Positions 25,037-33,535 of a stretch of 64,000 bases of DNA are shown in pieces. This DNA is from DASTCZ01 sp963704455 (GTDB lineage: Bacteria; Acidobacteriota; Terriglobia; Acidiferrales; UBA7541). Position 1 is the first letter of the stretch, and the number at the start of each line of letters is the position of its first letter. Position numbers and translations under genes: made by a program. Under the pieces are notes generated by a model. That model did no database searches. It worked only from the letters and a program-made list of their open reading frames with translations, and was not told where the DNA came from. The stretch lies in the NCBI GenBank assembly GCA_963704455.1, contig OY969905.1, positions 3,348,001 through 3,412,000 of the forward strand, written 5' to 3'.

Positions 25037-26089
25037 TCAGCCCAGCGATGTACTTTCGTTCACCAGGGTGGCCCCCGGGCTGCCTTGCATGCGAACCAGC
25101 TGTGCGTAATCTGCTCCACTGCGCAGCATCCAGTACATACGCACGGCCAACTTGCGCGCGATGGCCACCTTCGCCACCGCGCCTCCTCGACGGAACTTCA
25201 ACCGCTGATAGTCCTGACGCAGCACGGGATCCAGGCGCGACGTGTGCTGCGCCGCTTCGATCAGCAGCCACCGCACCATCGTGTTGCCCTGCTTGCTGAT
25301 GGCCCCCAACCGCTGCTTTCCACCGGAAGAGCGTTCGGTCGGATTCAGTCCGAGATAACTCGCAATCTGCTTGCTGCGGCGAAAGCGAGTCACTGGACCG
25401 ATGGTCAGCACAAACGCCAGGGCGTTGACCGGTCCAATCCCCGGATGCGTCATCAAGCGAGCCGCATCTTCGCGGCGTTTTGCTTCTTCCATCACCGCGC
25501 GATCCAATTCGTCAATCGACGGACCGAGCTGGTCAAGCAGCCGGAGAAGTTCGGCTCGCCGGCGGCTGGCCCACGGCCCCAGCGAAAGTTCTCCGAGTTC
25601 AGCGCGGCCTTTCTTGGTGAACAGCTTGCTCTTGCGGCAGAGCCCCTGATTCATCGCCAGAAAATGGAGCTGGTTGCCGAGCATCGTGCGCATGCGCACG
25701 AGCTTGTGCCGATGCCAGAGCAATTGCCGGAGGTCGCGTTCCGCCGGAGTGGGAACCCAGATCCGCGGAAAACGATTCGCCAGAAGCAGATCGAGGATGA
25801 GCAGAGCATCGCGCTGGTCGGTTTTTTGCAAACGTACTTCACTGGCGCGAATCTTCGCGGAGTCTCCGATCCACAACTCGTGGCCGAGTTCCGTGAGCAG
25901 GCGCTCGAACCACTGCATGGGCCCGGTCGCTTCAATCCCCACGCGCACCGGACTCAGCAAACTTCGGTAGAACGCGTCGGCTTCACCGTTCTCGTGCTCC
26001 AGTCGCCGCTCCGTCAACTCTCCGGTCGCTTCATTCATCATCGCGATCTGCTGGTAGCGCGTGTGAAAATCACAACCTATAATCATCAT
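25037..26089 (-). CDS. IS110-family DEDD transposase
   Basis: 350 residues from the first of two ATGs at 26,089. RuvC-like N-domain: Asp in IIGCDFHTRYQQIA, Glu in VRVGIEATGPMQWF, and the D..D pair in KTDQRDALLILDLL. The C-terminal Tnp-20 domain has MTHPGIGPVNALAFVLTIG and LGLNPTERSSGGKQRLG with the catalytic serine. IS110 enzymes recombine with the help of a bridge RNA encoded in a flanking non-coding end. Frame and motifs are intact. Confidence 0.95.
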   Translation of the reverse strand: MMIIGCDFHTRYQQIAMMNEATGELTERRLEHENGEADAFYRSLLSPVRVGIEATGPMQWFERLLTELGHELWIGDSAKIRASEVRLQKTDQRDALLILDLLLANRFPRIWVPTPAERDLRQLLWHRHKLVRMRTMLGNQLHFLAMNQGLCRKSKLFTKKGRAELGELSLGPWASRRRAELLRLLDQLGPSIDELDRAVMEEAKRREDAARLMTHPGIGPVNALAFVLTIGPVTRFRRSKQIASYLGLNPTERSSGGKQRLGAISKQGNTMVRWLLIEAAQHTSRLDPVLRQDYQRLKFRRGGAVAKVAIARKLAVRMYWMLRSGADYAQLVRMQGSPGATLVNESTSLG

Positions 26090-26093
26090 TGCT

Positions 26094-26156
26094 CGGCTCC
26101 CTTCTTCCGAGCCTTGGTCGTCTACAGCTACCAAGTCTACTCGGAAGGAGGAGCCG
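26094..26156 (-). ncRNA. Nested hairpin upstream of the IS110 gene, possible bridge-RNA part
   Basis: Immediately upstream of the transposase start, GGCTCCCTTCTTCCGAG (26,095-26,111) pairs with CTCGGAAGGAGGAGCC (26,140-26,155) with one bulge, and inside it CTTGGT pairs with ACCAAG (26,113-26,118 with 26,130-26,135). In the IS110 subgroup the bridge RNA is encoded on this side. The structure is seen; the RNA assignment is inference. Confidence 0.4.
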
Positions 26157-26162
26157 ACAACG

Positions 26163-26429
26163 TCATCCAATCAGTCCTACTTTGATATCGGTGGAAACGG
26201 TTATCCGGGATCGTTTCGGTTCACGAACACGGACGGGACATTCTTGGATGCGCCGCTCGGAGCTTGTACCAGCGGCAATTTCACGGAAACGAAAACACAG
26301 TCCATTCGAATTGAGCAAGGCCCAGGTGCCTTCGCGGTTCGTACAAACAACTTCACCGTGACATCGTCCAGTTCCGGTCACGGAAACATTACGAACGGGA
26401 GCGGGGGCGACATATCCAAGTCCCGATGA
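26163..26429 (+). pseudogene. C-terminal fragment of a secreted beta-rich protein
   Basis: An open frame without a proper start reads SYFDIGGNGYPGSFRFTN, then a LDAPLGACTSGNFTETKT part and a Ser/Thr/Gly-rich end. The composition suggests the tail of an exported protein cut off by the IS110 insertion. Part of the stretch could instead belong to the IS non-coding end. Confidence 0.35.
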
Positions 26430-26484
26430 CACAAGAGTGAAGGGAATCGACGCCGTAAAATATTCTATTTGGAAGGAGCCCGGA

Positions 26485-26922
26485 ATGTATACCCGTATCG
26501 CTTTGGTTTCCATGCTGATTGGGTGCGTCTCCCCCATCCTGGGGCAGTCACCGCGGGAAGCCGACCCGTACTTACTACATTTCGTTGCAGCCACTTATGC
26601 CATGAGACTCCAAGACCCGAGTTTCACGGATAGCTCTTTCGAGAGGAACATCGTAAGTCTCGGGGACGGATTAGCGATCGCCATTCTCAAGAATCTAGAT
26701 GACAGCGAACTCATGAAGCCGCGGTCGGCCGAGGCGGTTCTGTCTCTCATCCAACGCTCCTTTTCCCATCCGGAAGCAATTTCAATCGAAGTTGACAGGA
26801 AACCCCGCATCACGATGCTCCTGCTCGAACGGCTACAGAAGCTCAAGGACCCCGCAATCCGAAAACAGGTCGGTGAGACGATTGTCTTCGTTCAACAAAG
26901 GACAAAGCTGGAAGGTTCCTAG
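26485..26922 (+). CDS. Small secreted protein of unknown function
   Basis: 145 residues from the ATG at 26,485, with AAGGAG eight bases upstream; the longer frame from 26,437 lacks this. Signal peptide about residues 1-21 (IALVSMLIGCVSPILG). The mature part is helical (PYLLHFVAATYAMRLQDPSF, ITMLLLERLQKLKDPAIRKQ) with a HEAT-like feel and no cysteines. Not recognised. Confidence 0.65.
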   Translation: MYTRIALVSMLIGCVSPILGQSPREADPYLLHFVAATYAMRLQDPSFTDSSFERNIVSLGDGLAIAILKNLDDSELMKPRSAEAVLSLIQRSFSHPEAISIEVDRKPRITMLLLERLQKLKDPAIRKQVGETIVFVQQRTKLEGS

Positions 26923-27113
26923 CGGGGCGGGTGGCGGAGCCTTTGTTTTGGCGCGACGCGCTTCGATGAGATGGCGGGTGGCGCAGCCTTTCGCGGTGGG
27001 GCTCCCGATTTGCTTCTAAGGTTGCCAGGATTTGATTCGAAACCCCTTCCCATTCGAACACTCATTCGAATAGGTTTTGTAACAAATCTTCCCATAATTC
27101 CTAAATAATTCTC

Positions 27114-27142
27114 TTGACATTAGATTACTCTTGTTGTATCAT
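27114..27142 (+). promoter_or_regulatory. Near-consensus sigma-70-type promoter
   Basis: TTGACA at 27,114-27,119, 17 bases, then TATCAT at 27,137-27,142. The expected transcription start (about 27,149) falls on the ATG at 27,148, so the transcript would be leaderless or non-coding. The surrounding 100 bases are AT-rich compared with the window. Confidence 0.65.
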
Positions 27143-27147
27143 CCCTT

Positions 27148-27400
27148 ATGGACGCGCCGCTCGATCCGCCTAAGTACCAGTCTTTTCTACCACTTACGGG
27201 ATTTGCGCCAAAATGCCCTAAAAAGGCCCCTGTGTTTTCTATCACCTACGAACCCCCGTCACACGTAACTAGTAGCGTTGCCTACCACTTACGAGCTTTC
27301 TTCAAAATGCCGCAAGAATCGCCCAATGTTTCCTATCACTTACAGACACCCAATCCCGTAACTACCTGTGTTGCCTATCACTTAAGAAAAAAGGTAGGGG
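27148..27400 (+). repeat. Promoter-driven tandem repeat with YHL-type units
   Basis: Five copies of CTAYCACYTAMG occur at 27,187, 27,239, 27,282, 27,333 and 27,375, spaced 52, 43, 51 and 42 bases, i.e. about two and a half copies of a 94-base unit with two sub-units. The frame from 27,148 is open and the units read FLPLTG, FSITYE, AYHLRA, SYHLQT and AYHLRK. The frame then runs on antisense to the next gene, so a true protein would be atypical. A G-rich tract GGGGGGAGGGGGGAAGGG ends the block. Function unknown. Confidence 0.55.
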
Positions 27401-27429
27401 GGAGGGGGGAAGGGCCTCGTTCCGCCGGG

Positions 27430-27490
27430 TCTGCCTGCCGCCTGCCTGCCGCCTGCCTGCCAGTCAGGCAGGGTCAGGCAGGGAAGGCAT
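27430..27490. repeat. GCCTGCCTGCC / GGCAGGGTCAGGCAGG inverted repeats
   Basis: Repeated CCTGCCTGCC words followed, after AGT, by CAGGCAGGG twice; the halves can fold into a GC-rich hairpin. It lies just after the G-rich tract and may end the transcript from the promoter at 27,114. Confidence 0.5.
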
Positions 27491-27564
27491 GGCTCCTGCC
27501 CGGCGCAGTTCCCCGTAACGTCGCGAGGGACGCCAGCGCCGCACAATCCACTTGCGCCCCTTCC

Positions 27565-27700
27565 GCGCCCCTGCTAAGTCCTTTAGATTCAACGCTGTCA
27601 TGCAAACCATCCACATTTTCCGCCCCACCTAACTCTATTAAATTCAAACACTTCCAGACCTCGCGCAAAAGCGCCCCTGCTAAGTCCTTTAGAATGATAG
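27565..27700. repeat. Three tandem units of about 53 bp
   Basis: GCGCCCCTGCTAAGTCCTTT plus AGA is repeated exactly at 27,565-27,587 and 27,671-27,693; a worn copy (CGCCCCACCTAACTCTATTA) lies between at 27,621. No protein reading is convincing. Confidence 0.6.
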
Positions 27701-27756
27701 CGTTCCAAAAACAATGGGGTCTTTTTATTTTGGTTTGTAAATCTAATCAGCAGAGA

Positions 27757-28614
27757 TTAATTGTGGGAGGCGGGTGCTGCGGAAGCCGACGCGCGCGCCT
27801 TGTAATTCTCCCAGCGCACCGTCAGCCGGACATTGATCATTCCGGTTTTGGTGGAAATATATTCATCGGAGCGCATGTAATTCGGAAACCAGATCTTGCC
27901 CTCGATGTTCTCGCGATAGGTATCAAAACTCTTGAACGGGAATTGAACCGTAGAAACGTCGCCCAATTCCGTCTGCCAGCGCCCTGTGGTTTTCACGATC
28001 ACGAAGTCCTGGCTGTCCACCCAAATCACGCCGTCGAAATAGGCGTGGGTGCGGTCCACCTGCTTCGGGTGCACCTGGAAAATGTATGTGGTCAGCTCGT
28101 CGAGCTTTTGCGTGCCGGCGTAAACAAAATCGTATTTCGCAATCTCCGGCGTTGTGAAGGGCAGTGGCGGAATTTTCTGCAGGATGTCCATGTGTTCGAT
28201 GTCCAGGTCCAAATGCCGCAGCGTGGATTCCGGATGTTTCTCGCCGGTCTCGTAAAAGCGCCCGTCGGGCGACCGCACCCAGTCCGTCGAGAGCAACAGC
28301 TCGCCGATGGTCTTGCCCGTCTCGTCGAACTCCTGCACTCGCACGGTCCGGTGGAAGCCGTAGTTGCCGTGCGCCAGAAATATCGCGTCCTCGTTCTGGC
28401 TGAATCGCTTCACGATCTCCTGCGCGGGAATCGGCGGCGGATCGGGTTTCGCATTCATGTCGATCAAAACGGTCGGCGGCGCATTCACGGGCGGAGGCAT
28501 TGGCCCCGGCCTCACTTGAGCCCCAATGGGCAAAACCATTGGCGAGCACACGAGAATTCCCACCGCCAGCACGGCGGCCGGAATCAGAATTCGGATTGCG
28601 GAGGTAAGTCGCAT
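27757..28614 (-). CDS. Exported protein, probably LolA/outer-membrane-sorting-like fold
   Basis: 285 residues. Signal peptide about residues 1-32 (ILIPAAVLAVGILVCSPMVL), then a proline-rich linker (RPGPMPPPVNAPP) and a beta-rich domain: DETGKTIGELLLSTDWV, YDFVYAGTQKLDELTTYIFQV, GVIWVDSQDFVIVKTTG, GKIWFPNYMRSDEYIST. Strands with alternating charged residues and the VDxxDFVIVKTTG element are typical of acidobacterial LolA-like proteins. It is 69 bases downstream of the large GH35-like gene on the same strand and may share its transcript. Confidence 0.7.
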   Translation of the reverse strand: MRLTSAIRILIPAAVLAVGILVCSPMVLPIGAQVRPGPMPPPVNAPPTVLIDMNAKPDPPPIPAQEIVKRFSQNEDAIFLAHGNYGFHRTVRVQEFDETGKTIGELLLSTDWVRSPDGRFYETGEKHPESTLRHLDLDIEHMDILQKIPPLPFTTPEIAKYDFVYAGTQKLDELTTYIFQVHPKQVDRTHAYFDGVIWVDSQDFVIVKTTGRWQTELGDVSTVQFPFKSFDTYRENIEGKIWFPNYMRSDEYISTKTGMINVRLTVRWENYKARASASAAPASHN

Positions 28615-28683
28615 GTTTTTTTAAGGGCCATTCACTTAGATGCGCTGAACCGGCTTCGCGTTTATTGTCGCACGCCGCGCGAC

Positions 28684-31600
28684 CTACGGCGCATGAAGAA
28701 TAGTGTAGCGCACGCGAACGCCGCCGTTGTTTCCGCTGTTGGCATCCATTGCGCCGCCCCCGGGAAACTCGAGGAGCAGCCGCGCCGAGAATTGCTTCTG
28801 TTCGATGGCCGCGCGGCCTGAGTCCCATTCCATCACGAGCGTGGGCTGGCTCACCGTGCGGACCTCGACCCGCTTCGCTTCAGCGGGCAGCGAAATCGCC
28901 CCGCCGCCGGCAACAAACGGCGAGCAGTGCCCCGCGTCAACGGCACCTGCAGCGGGGTTTGCGCCGGGATTGCCGGCTGCATTAGCGGAGGGATTAGTTG
29001 CTGGATTCACAGCCGGATTCGCCAGCGCACTCCCGGCCAAAGAATTCGGAGCGGCGTTCTCGGGCAGCGTGCTTGCGAACCAGCAGAATTGAGTGTGGTC
29101 CGGCGCACCGGCCCCGGCGGGCACGGAGAACGCCGTTACAACTGTCGCGGTTGGCTTCGGATCTTTTCCCGAAGTTTTTGGAATGAACTTGTAATGCACT
29201 TCGACGGTTTCTTTGCCGTCTTTCGTTTCGAGGTGAACATGTTTCTCGATGCCGCCGGAAATTGGAGCGCCCTCCGGCAGCGCGGCCTCCAGTGAAATTG
29301 CCGGATGGCTGCCAACGATACCCCAGCGCGGCTGGTAGGCCAGATTGAAAGTGGGATCAATCAATGTCCCATCGGGCAGGCGGAGCAGGTCGCGCAGGCC
29401 GCCGACAGTCGTCGTGAGGTTGGCGTCCGTCGCCTTGTCCACGAGCGCCGCGATTTCGCCGCCCGCATCGGGAAGAAGTATCAGGCGCATGTTTTTGTTT
29501 TCGAGCACCCAGTTCTTGGAACCGGAGCGCTCGAAATCATATTCATAGCCGACGGGGTCATCGCCGCTCGCCATCAAGAAAGTGAGCGGAGATTTCCTGT
29601 CGTTCTTATGGTCGCCGGTAAGGTTCAGCGTGCCCGGCTGGAGCACGATTGTCTTCGGATCCGGCGGAGAATTTCCGGCGCCGGTCGCAAGCAGCTTCAC
29701 AACGAGGAATTGCTCTTCATGATCATCCAAGTGAAGGCGTTCCGAGCCGTGAGCCGCGCCATCCACGACGGCTTGCACAGTAATCCAGTCATCGCTCTGG
29801 CTTACCGCATGAACCACAAGGCGGCCATTGCCATCCGTGTCGAGCGGAACGAGCGGCGGATCCGTGGCGAGCGATCCTCTGCCGAGAGGGAGGCGCACGG
29901 CATCCGCAACCGAGTACCGGAAATCATGCGCGTGATGCTTTGGCGGCTTCGGGCGCTCCGGCACGCTGGGTGTGTAATCGAGGTGCAGTCGCAGGTCGCG
30001 GACAAAATCGGGCGCTGCGCCCCGCGGAATCTCAACTGTGAAGATGTGAGATCCTTTTTCAAAATGGCCCTCGAGCGTCCGCTCCGGGAAAATCGGCCTG
30101 TCATTTGGATTAATCAGAATCTGCACCGGAAGCTCGACGCTTGTGGGCGCGGATTCCAGTTTCACAATTACGGTAGCTTTTGCAGGCGCATAAAATATCA
30201 GGTCGAGCGTTTTCCCGTTGCGCGTTGCGTCCAGAAATTCGGCTCCGGCCGCAACGACTTTGTCGTTGCATGAATCTACTTCGGAATCTTCAGGGCCGTG
30301 TGCGGAACAGAGCGGAATATTCACCGGCAGAAGGAGTGATTCGCGCGGTGGAATTTCAATGGGAAGGGAAATCAGGTCTCCCTCTTTCGGCGCGCGCACA
30401 CCGAGGCCGGGAGGAACAATCGCAAGAGTGTCCTGCACAGGATCGTCGCTGCTCCAACTTGTGACGCTGACCAGTCCTTCGCCGCATCGCGGATGTTTAT
30501 CGCAATTCGCCGCGGGCGAGCCGAGCGCTCCCGCGGAAGAATTTGCAACCAATTCGGAAACGAGCAACGTGCTCGGATGATCCTTGAGTGAAACAATCGG
30601 AGCGAGGCCGCCCGCCGCTTTGATAACCGCTTGCAGTTGCTTCGCAGCCGCGGCGGATTCCGGTCGCGCGAGGTTTGCGGCGAAACTTTCATTCAGGTCG
30701 GCCCAGGAGAAAATATCGCTGGCCATTTCAACTAGTTTGCCTTCTCCGAGTTTTGTGACACGCAAGCCTTCGCCAACATTTTCCGGCGTCGCACCACCAA
30801 ACGCCTGATCGAACGCGGCTCCAGCGGGCCTTTCGGGCTGGCAGACCAGGGTGCCGCCACGACGGACGTAATCGAGCAGCGCATTTTGCGCTTTCTCGGA
30901 AATGAAAGTTTTCCCACGCAGCGATGGAGGGATCACGAGAATGAGCAGCGGGTCGCGCAAGAGCGAATCCGCTTGCCCGAGTTCGGGGTCCACCAACTCA
31001 GAGGAGTACTCGGAAAATGATGTCACTCGCTCAATCTGGCGGAGTATCGCGGAGGACTCATGGCTGATCTGCGTCTTATCCAGGGGAAGGTCAGCGCTTT
31101 GCAAATATCCCCGAACGTCCATGATTCCGATTTCCGCGCGCGGATGCGAAGTGGAGAGGAACTCATCCCACGTGGCGAGCATTCGCGCGTTGCGCTCAAC
31201 GGCGCGTGCGCGGGGTTGACGTGTTCCGTTCAGATCGAGCGCAGCATCCCAGCGGAACTCGCGATTCGCGGCTTCGGTTTGAAAGCCCGGTGGAGTGAGC
31301 GAGTCCTGCAACGGTGAATACTCGATGCCGGTGATGCCTTGTCCAATCAGCCACCGTGACGCAAGCAAGGTGTTGGCGGGATCGCTCACGGGCGCGTTCG
31401 CATCGTCAGCGGGAGCAAACCAGCCGGCTTGAAAGCTTCCGAGAAGAGGCGGGAAATTCGGCTGCGTGCGGAGGGATTGAGCAATCAGCGCCAGAGTTTC
31501 CGCGTCCGAATCGAGCAGTCGAGGGCCGGCATCTTGCGGGCGGTCATGTGGGTCGAGGAACCATTCACCGGCGATGCCGAAATCGATGTCCGGGCCGGGA

Positions 31601-32514
31601 TGTGAGAAGCCGGCTTCCAAATGCGCGGCAGAAACGGAGAACGAACCTTGAAAGCCGGGCTTGATTCCTCCGGCAATGAGTGCATCGCGGAATTTGTGGT
31701 CAATGCCTGAATACAAGGGAGCAAGAGAATTTGTGGGATTCAGATCTAAGGAGTCGTTGAGGGAAAGGAAAAGAAGCGGCCCGGAAATTTTCTTTTCTTT
31801 GGGTTTGTCTTCGCCCGACGAGTCTACAGTGAGAGTGAAAGTGTTGGACGGATTGTACGGAGCCAATTCGTGAGCAACAGCAGTGAGCCACTGGGTCCCA
31901 TAAGGCACGTAAGCATTGGCGGCAACCACGATTTGCGGAAAATTCATAGGTATTCCGGCGGACCTATCCATTCGCATCTTCACGTATTCCGGCGTGGAGA
32001 AGAGCCAGTCGGGAAGGCCGGCGTTGCGCCATTCATTGCCGATATTTGGGCCGGGGCGGGCGATGAAGCGGAATCCTTTTTCAGCAATCATTCGCAACAG
32101 GGCGCGGAGGTCGCGGCGGGGATTTGTGTGGCCGTCAAAATCGACCGCGCCTTCCGTAGGCTCGTGCCAATTCCAGGGAATGCGAATGTCAATCGTGTTG
32201 ATGCCAAGCGCGCGGTAGCGGTCGAGCGAATCGCTCCATAGGTCGCGCGGAATGCGGAAGTAAGAGAACTCCGCCGCATGGACGAAAAAAGGATGGCCAT
32301 CCACAAGAAGCTCGGGGTATCCGTTCACGGTGATGAGCTGGACGCCGAGGGTGGGCTGCGCGTCCTTTGGCTGATCTTTTCCTTTGTGGGACTGCGCGTT
32401 GCTCAGGCTGGCGAGCATGGCAATCGCAATGGTTGCCGCGCACGGTAAGAGAACGCGCGAACGATTGGGAGAGTTGGGGCCTGGGTGCAATGTTTTCCTG
32501 TTCCTGCGCAGCAT
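28684..32514 (-). CDS. Large secreted GH35-like protein with substituted catalytic residues
   Basis: 1,276 residues from the ATG at 32,514; an N-terminal hydrophobic stretch (about 22-40) is a signal peptide. Residues 55-380 resemble the GH35 beta-galactosidase barrel: AAEFSYFRIPRDLWSDSLDR, GINTIDIRIPWNWHEPTEG, FIARPGPNIGNEWRNAGLP. The acid/base motif, usually IENEYG, reads SLNDSLD (about 252-258), and the nucleophile motif, usually TEYWTGWF, reads GSFQAGWF (about 359-366), so neither Glu is where expected. Further beta domains follow, with a run of short ANPAxNPxxN repeats near the C-terminus. Binding rather than hydrolysis is possible. Confidence 0.8.
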   Translation of the reverse strand: MLRRNRKTLHPGPNSPNRSRVLLPCAATIAIAMLASLSNAQSHKGKDQPKDAQPTLGVQLITVNGYPELLVDGHPFFVHAAEFSYFRIPRDLWSDSLDRYRALGINTIDIRIPWNWHEPTEGAVDFDGHTNPRRDLRALLRMIAEKGFRFIARPGPNIGNEWRNAGLPDWLFSTPEYVKMRMDRSAGIPMNFPQIVVAANAYVPYGTQWLTAVAHELAPYNPSNTFTLTVDSSGEDKPKEKKISGPLLFLSLNDSLDLNPTNSLAPLYSGIDHKFRDALIAGGIKPGFQGSFSVSAAHLEAGFSHPGPDIDFGIAGEWFLDPHDRPQDAGPRLLDSDAETLALIAQSLRTQPNFPPLLGSFQAGWFAPADDANAPVSDPANTLLASRWLIGQGITGIEYSPLQDSLTPPGFQTEAANREFRWDAALDLNGTRQPRARAVERNARMLATWDEFLSTSHPRAEIGIMDVRGYLQSADLPLDKTQISHESSAILRQIERVTSFSEYSSELVDPELGQADSLLRDPLLILVIPPSLRGKTFISEKAQNALLDYVRRGGTLVCQPERPAGAAFDQAFGGATPENVGEGLRVTKLGEGKLVEMASDIFSWADLNESFAANLARPESAAAAKQLQAVIKAAGGLAPIVSLKDHPSTLLVSELVANSSAGALGSPAANCDKHPRCGEGLVSVTSWSSDDPVQDTLAIVPPGLGVRAPKEGDLISLPIEIPPRESLLLPVNIPLCSAHGPEDSEVDSCNDKVVAAGAEFLDATRNGKTLDLIFYAPAKATVIVKLESAPTSVELPVQILINPNDRPIFPERTLEGHFEKGSHIFTVEIPRGAAPDFVRDLRLHLDYTPSVPERPKPPKHHAHDFRYSVADAVRLPLGRGSLATDPPLVPLDTDGNGRLVVHAVSQSDDWITVQAVVDGAAHGSERLHLDDHEEQFLVVKLLATGAGNSPPDPKTIVLQPGTLNLTGDHKNDRKSPLTFLMASGDDPVGYEYDFERSGSKNWVLENKNMRLILLPDAGGEIAALVDKATDANLTTTVGGLRDLLRLPDGTLIDPTFNLAYQPRWGIVGSHPAISLEAALPEGAPISGGIEKHVHLETKDGKETVEVHYKFIPKTSGKDPKPTATVVTAFSVPAGAGAPDHTQFCWFASTLPENAAPNSLAGSALANPAVNPATNPSANAAGNPGANPAAGAVDAGHCSPFVAGGGAISLPAEAKRVEVRTVSQPTLVMEWDSGRAAIEQKQFSARLLLEFPGGGAMDANSGNNGGVRVRYTILHAP

Positions 32515-32607
32515 CTTACACGAGGGCTTGTGCGTCCGCGAAGCCCGCCAGATTTCGTTGATGTGAGATTGCGGATGCGCAAGCTCTGGTAGAATGCGTC
32601 GCTGGCC

Positions 32608-32901
32608 GTGGCAGAATCGATCCGTGCAATGCGGTTTTATATATCCGGCAGCGTGCAGGGCGTGGGCTACCGGTTCTTCGCGCAGCTGGTGGCCGCGCGG
32701 CTCGGAGTGCACGGCTACGTCAAGAATCTATTTGACGGGCGCGTGGAGGTTTATGCAGTTGGGACCGACGAGCAACTTCGCGCGCTGCGGAGCGAATTGA
32801 AGCGCGGGCCGAGAGGGGCGAGCGTCGAAGAAGTTGCCGAGGACGCCGCGGAGATGCTTCCGGAATACGCAAAGGATTTCTCGATCGAGTATGAACGGTA
32901 G
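32608..32901 (+). CDS. acyP: Acylphosphatase
   Basis: 97 residues from a GTG, or 90 from the ATG at 32,629; neither has a clear ribosome site. It hydrolyses acyl phosphates. The signature is complete: RFYISGSVQGVGYRFF with the phosphate-binding loop and catalytic Arg, followed by GVHGYVKNLFDGRVEVYAVG with the catalytic Asn. Its start lies 94 bases from the divergent GH35-like gene. Confidence 0.93.
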   Translation: MAESIRAMRFYISGSVQGVGYRFFAQLVAARLGVHGYVKNLFDGRVEVYAVGTDEQLRALRSELKRGPRGASVEEVAEDAAEMLPEYAKDFSIEYER

Positions 32902-33013
32902 GTGGCTTTGAGTTTTTTGGCGAAATTACACGTGATTGCTAAGGCGCGGAAAAAAGCGGCGGCGAGCCGCCCCAATGTAAGTCTCGGGGCAGGCCGCATT
33001 CCAAGGGGGGCGC

Positions 33014-33535
33014 ATGGATGATTTGAAGAAACTGATCCGGGAAGTCCCGGACTATCCAAAGCCGGGAATCTTGTTCTACGACCTCACGACGCTGCTGAAA
33101 GACAAGCAGGGGTTTCATGATCTTGTGGATGCGCTGTGCAGCCACTACGCGAACGCGCACGTGGACATCGTCGCGGGGATCGAGGCGCGGGGGTTTATTT
33201 TTGCGCCAGCGCTGGCATACCGGCTGGGCGCAGGATTTGTGCCAATCCGAAAGCCGAAAAAGCTGCCCGCGAAAACGGCGAAGGTGACCTACGACCTGGA
33301 ATACGGGACGGATTCGCTCGAAATCCACGAAGACGCGGTGCGTGCGAAGCAGCGCGTCATTGTTTGTGACGATTTGCTGGCTACTGGCGGAACGGCCGCG
33401 GCGGCGGTAAAGCTGATCCGGCAATTGAATGGCGACGTGGTGGGCACGGCGTTCGCGGTGGAACTGAATTTTTTGAAGGGACGCGCGAAATTGCCGGGGC
33501 TGGATGTGTTTTCACTGATCCAGTACGACAGTTAG
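33014..33535 (+). CDS. apt: Adenine phosphoribosyltransferase
   Basis: 173 residues, ATG preceded by AAGGGGGGCGC. It makes AMP from adenine and PRPP. Motifs: IREVPDYPKPGILFYDLTTL at the N-terminus, the GIEARGFIFAPALAY substrate loop, and the PRPP loop VIVCDDLLATGGTAAA with the usual acidic pair. It converges with rlmB with a four-base overlap of the reading frames' ends. Confidence 0.96.
   Translation: MDDLKKLIREVPDYPKPGILFYDLTTLLKDKQGFHDLVDALCSHYANAHVDIVAGIEARGFIFAPALAYRLGAGFVPIRKPKKLPAKTAKVTYDLEYGTDSLEIHEDAVRAKQRVIVCDDLLATGGTAAAAVKLIRQLNGDVVGTAFAVELNFLKGRAKLPGLDVFSLIQYDS

Noticed and set aside
24854..26185. Plus-strand frame of 443 codons over the IS110 gene
   Set aside because: Shadow of the intact transposase on the other strand; rich in Arg, His, Pro and Gln as expected from antisense reading.
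27187..27386. CRISPR array
   Set aside because: The repeated word is only 12 bases and degenerate, spacing alternates 52/43, spacers resemble each other, and no cas gene is present.
27148..28821. Single long protein from the ATG at 27,148
   Set aside because: Its second half is antisense to the exported protein at 27,757-28,614. Only the first 250 bases, with repeats and promoter, deserve attention.
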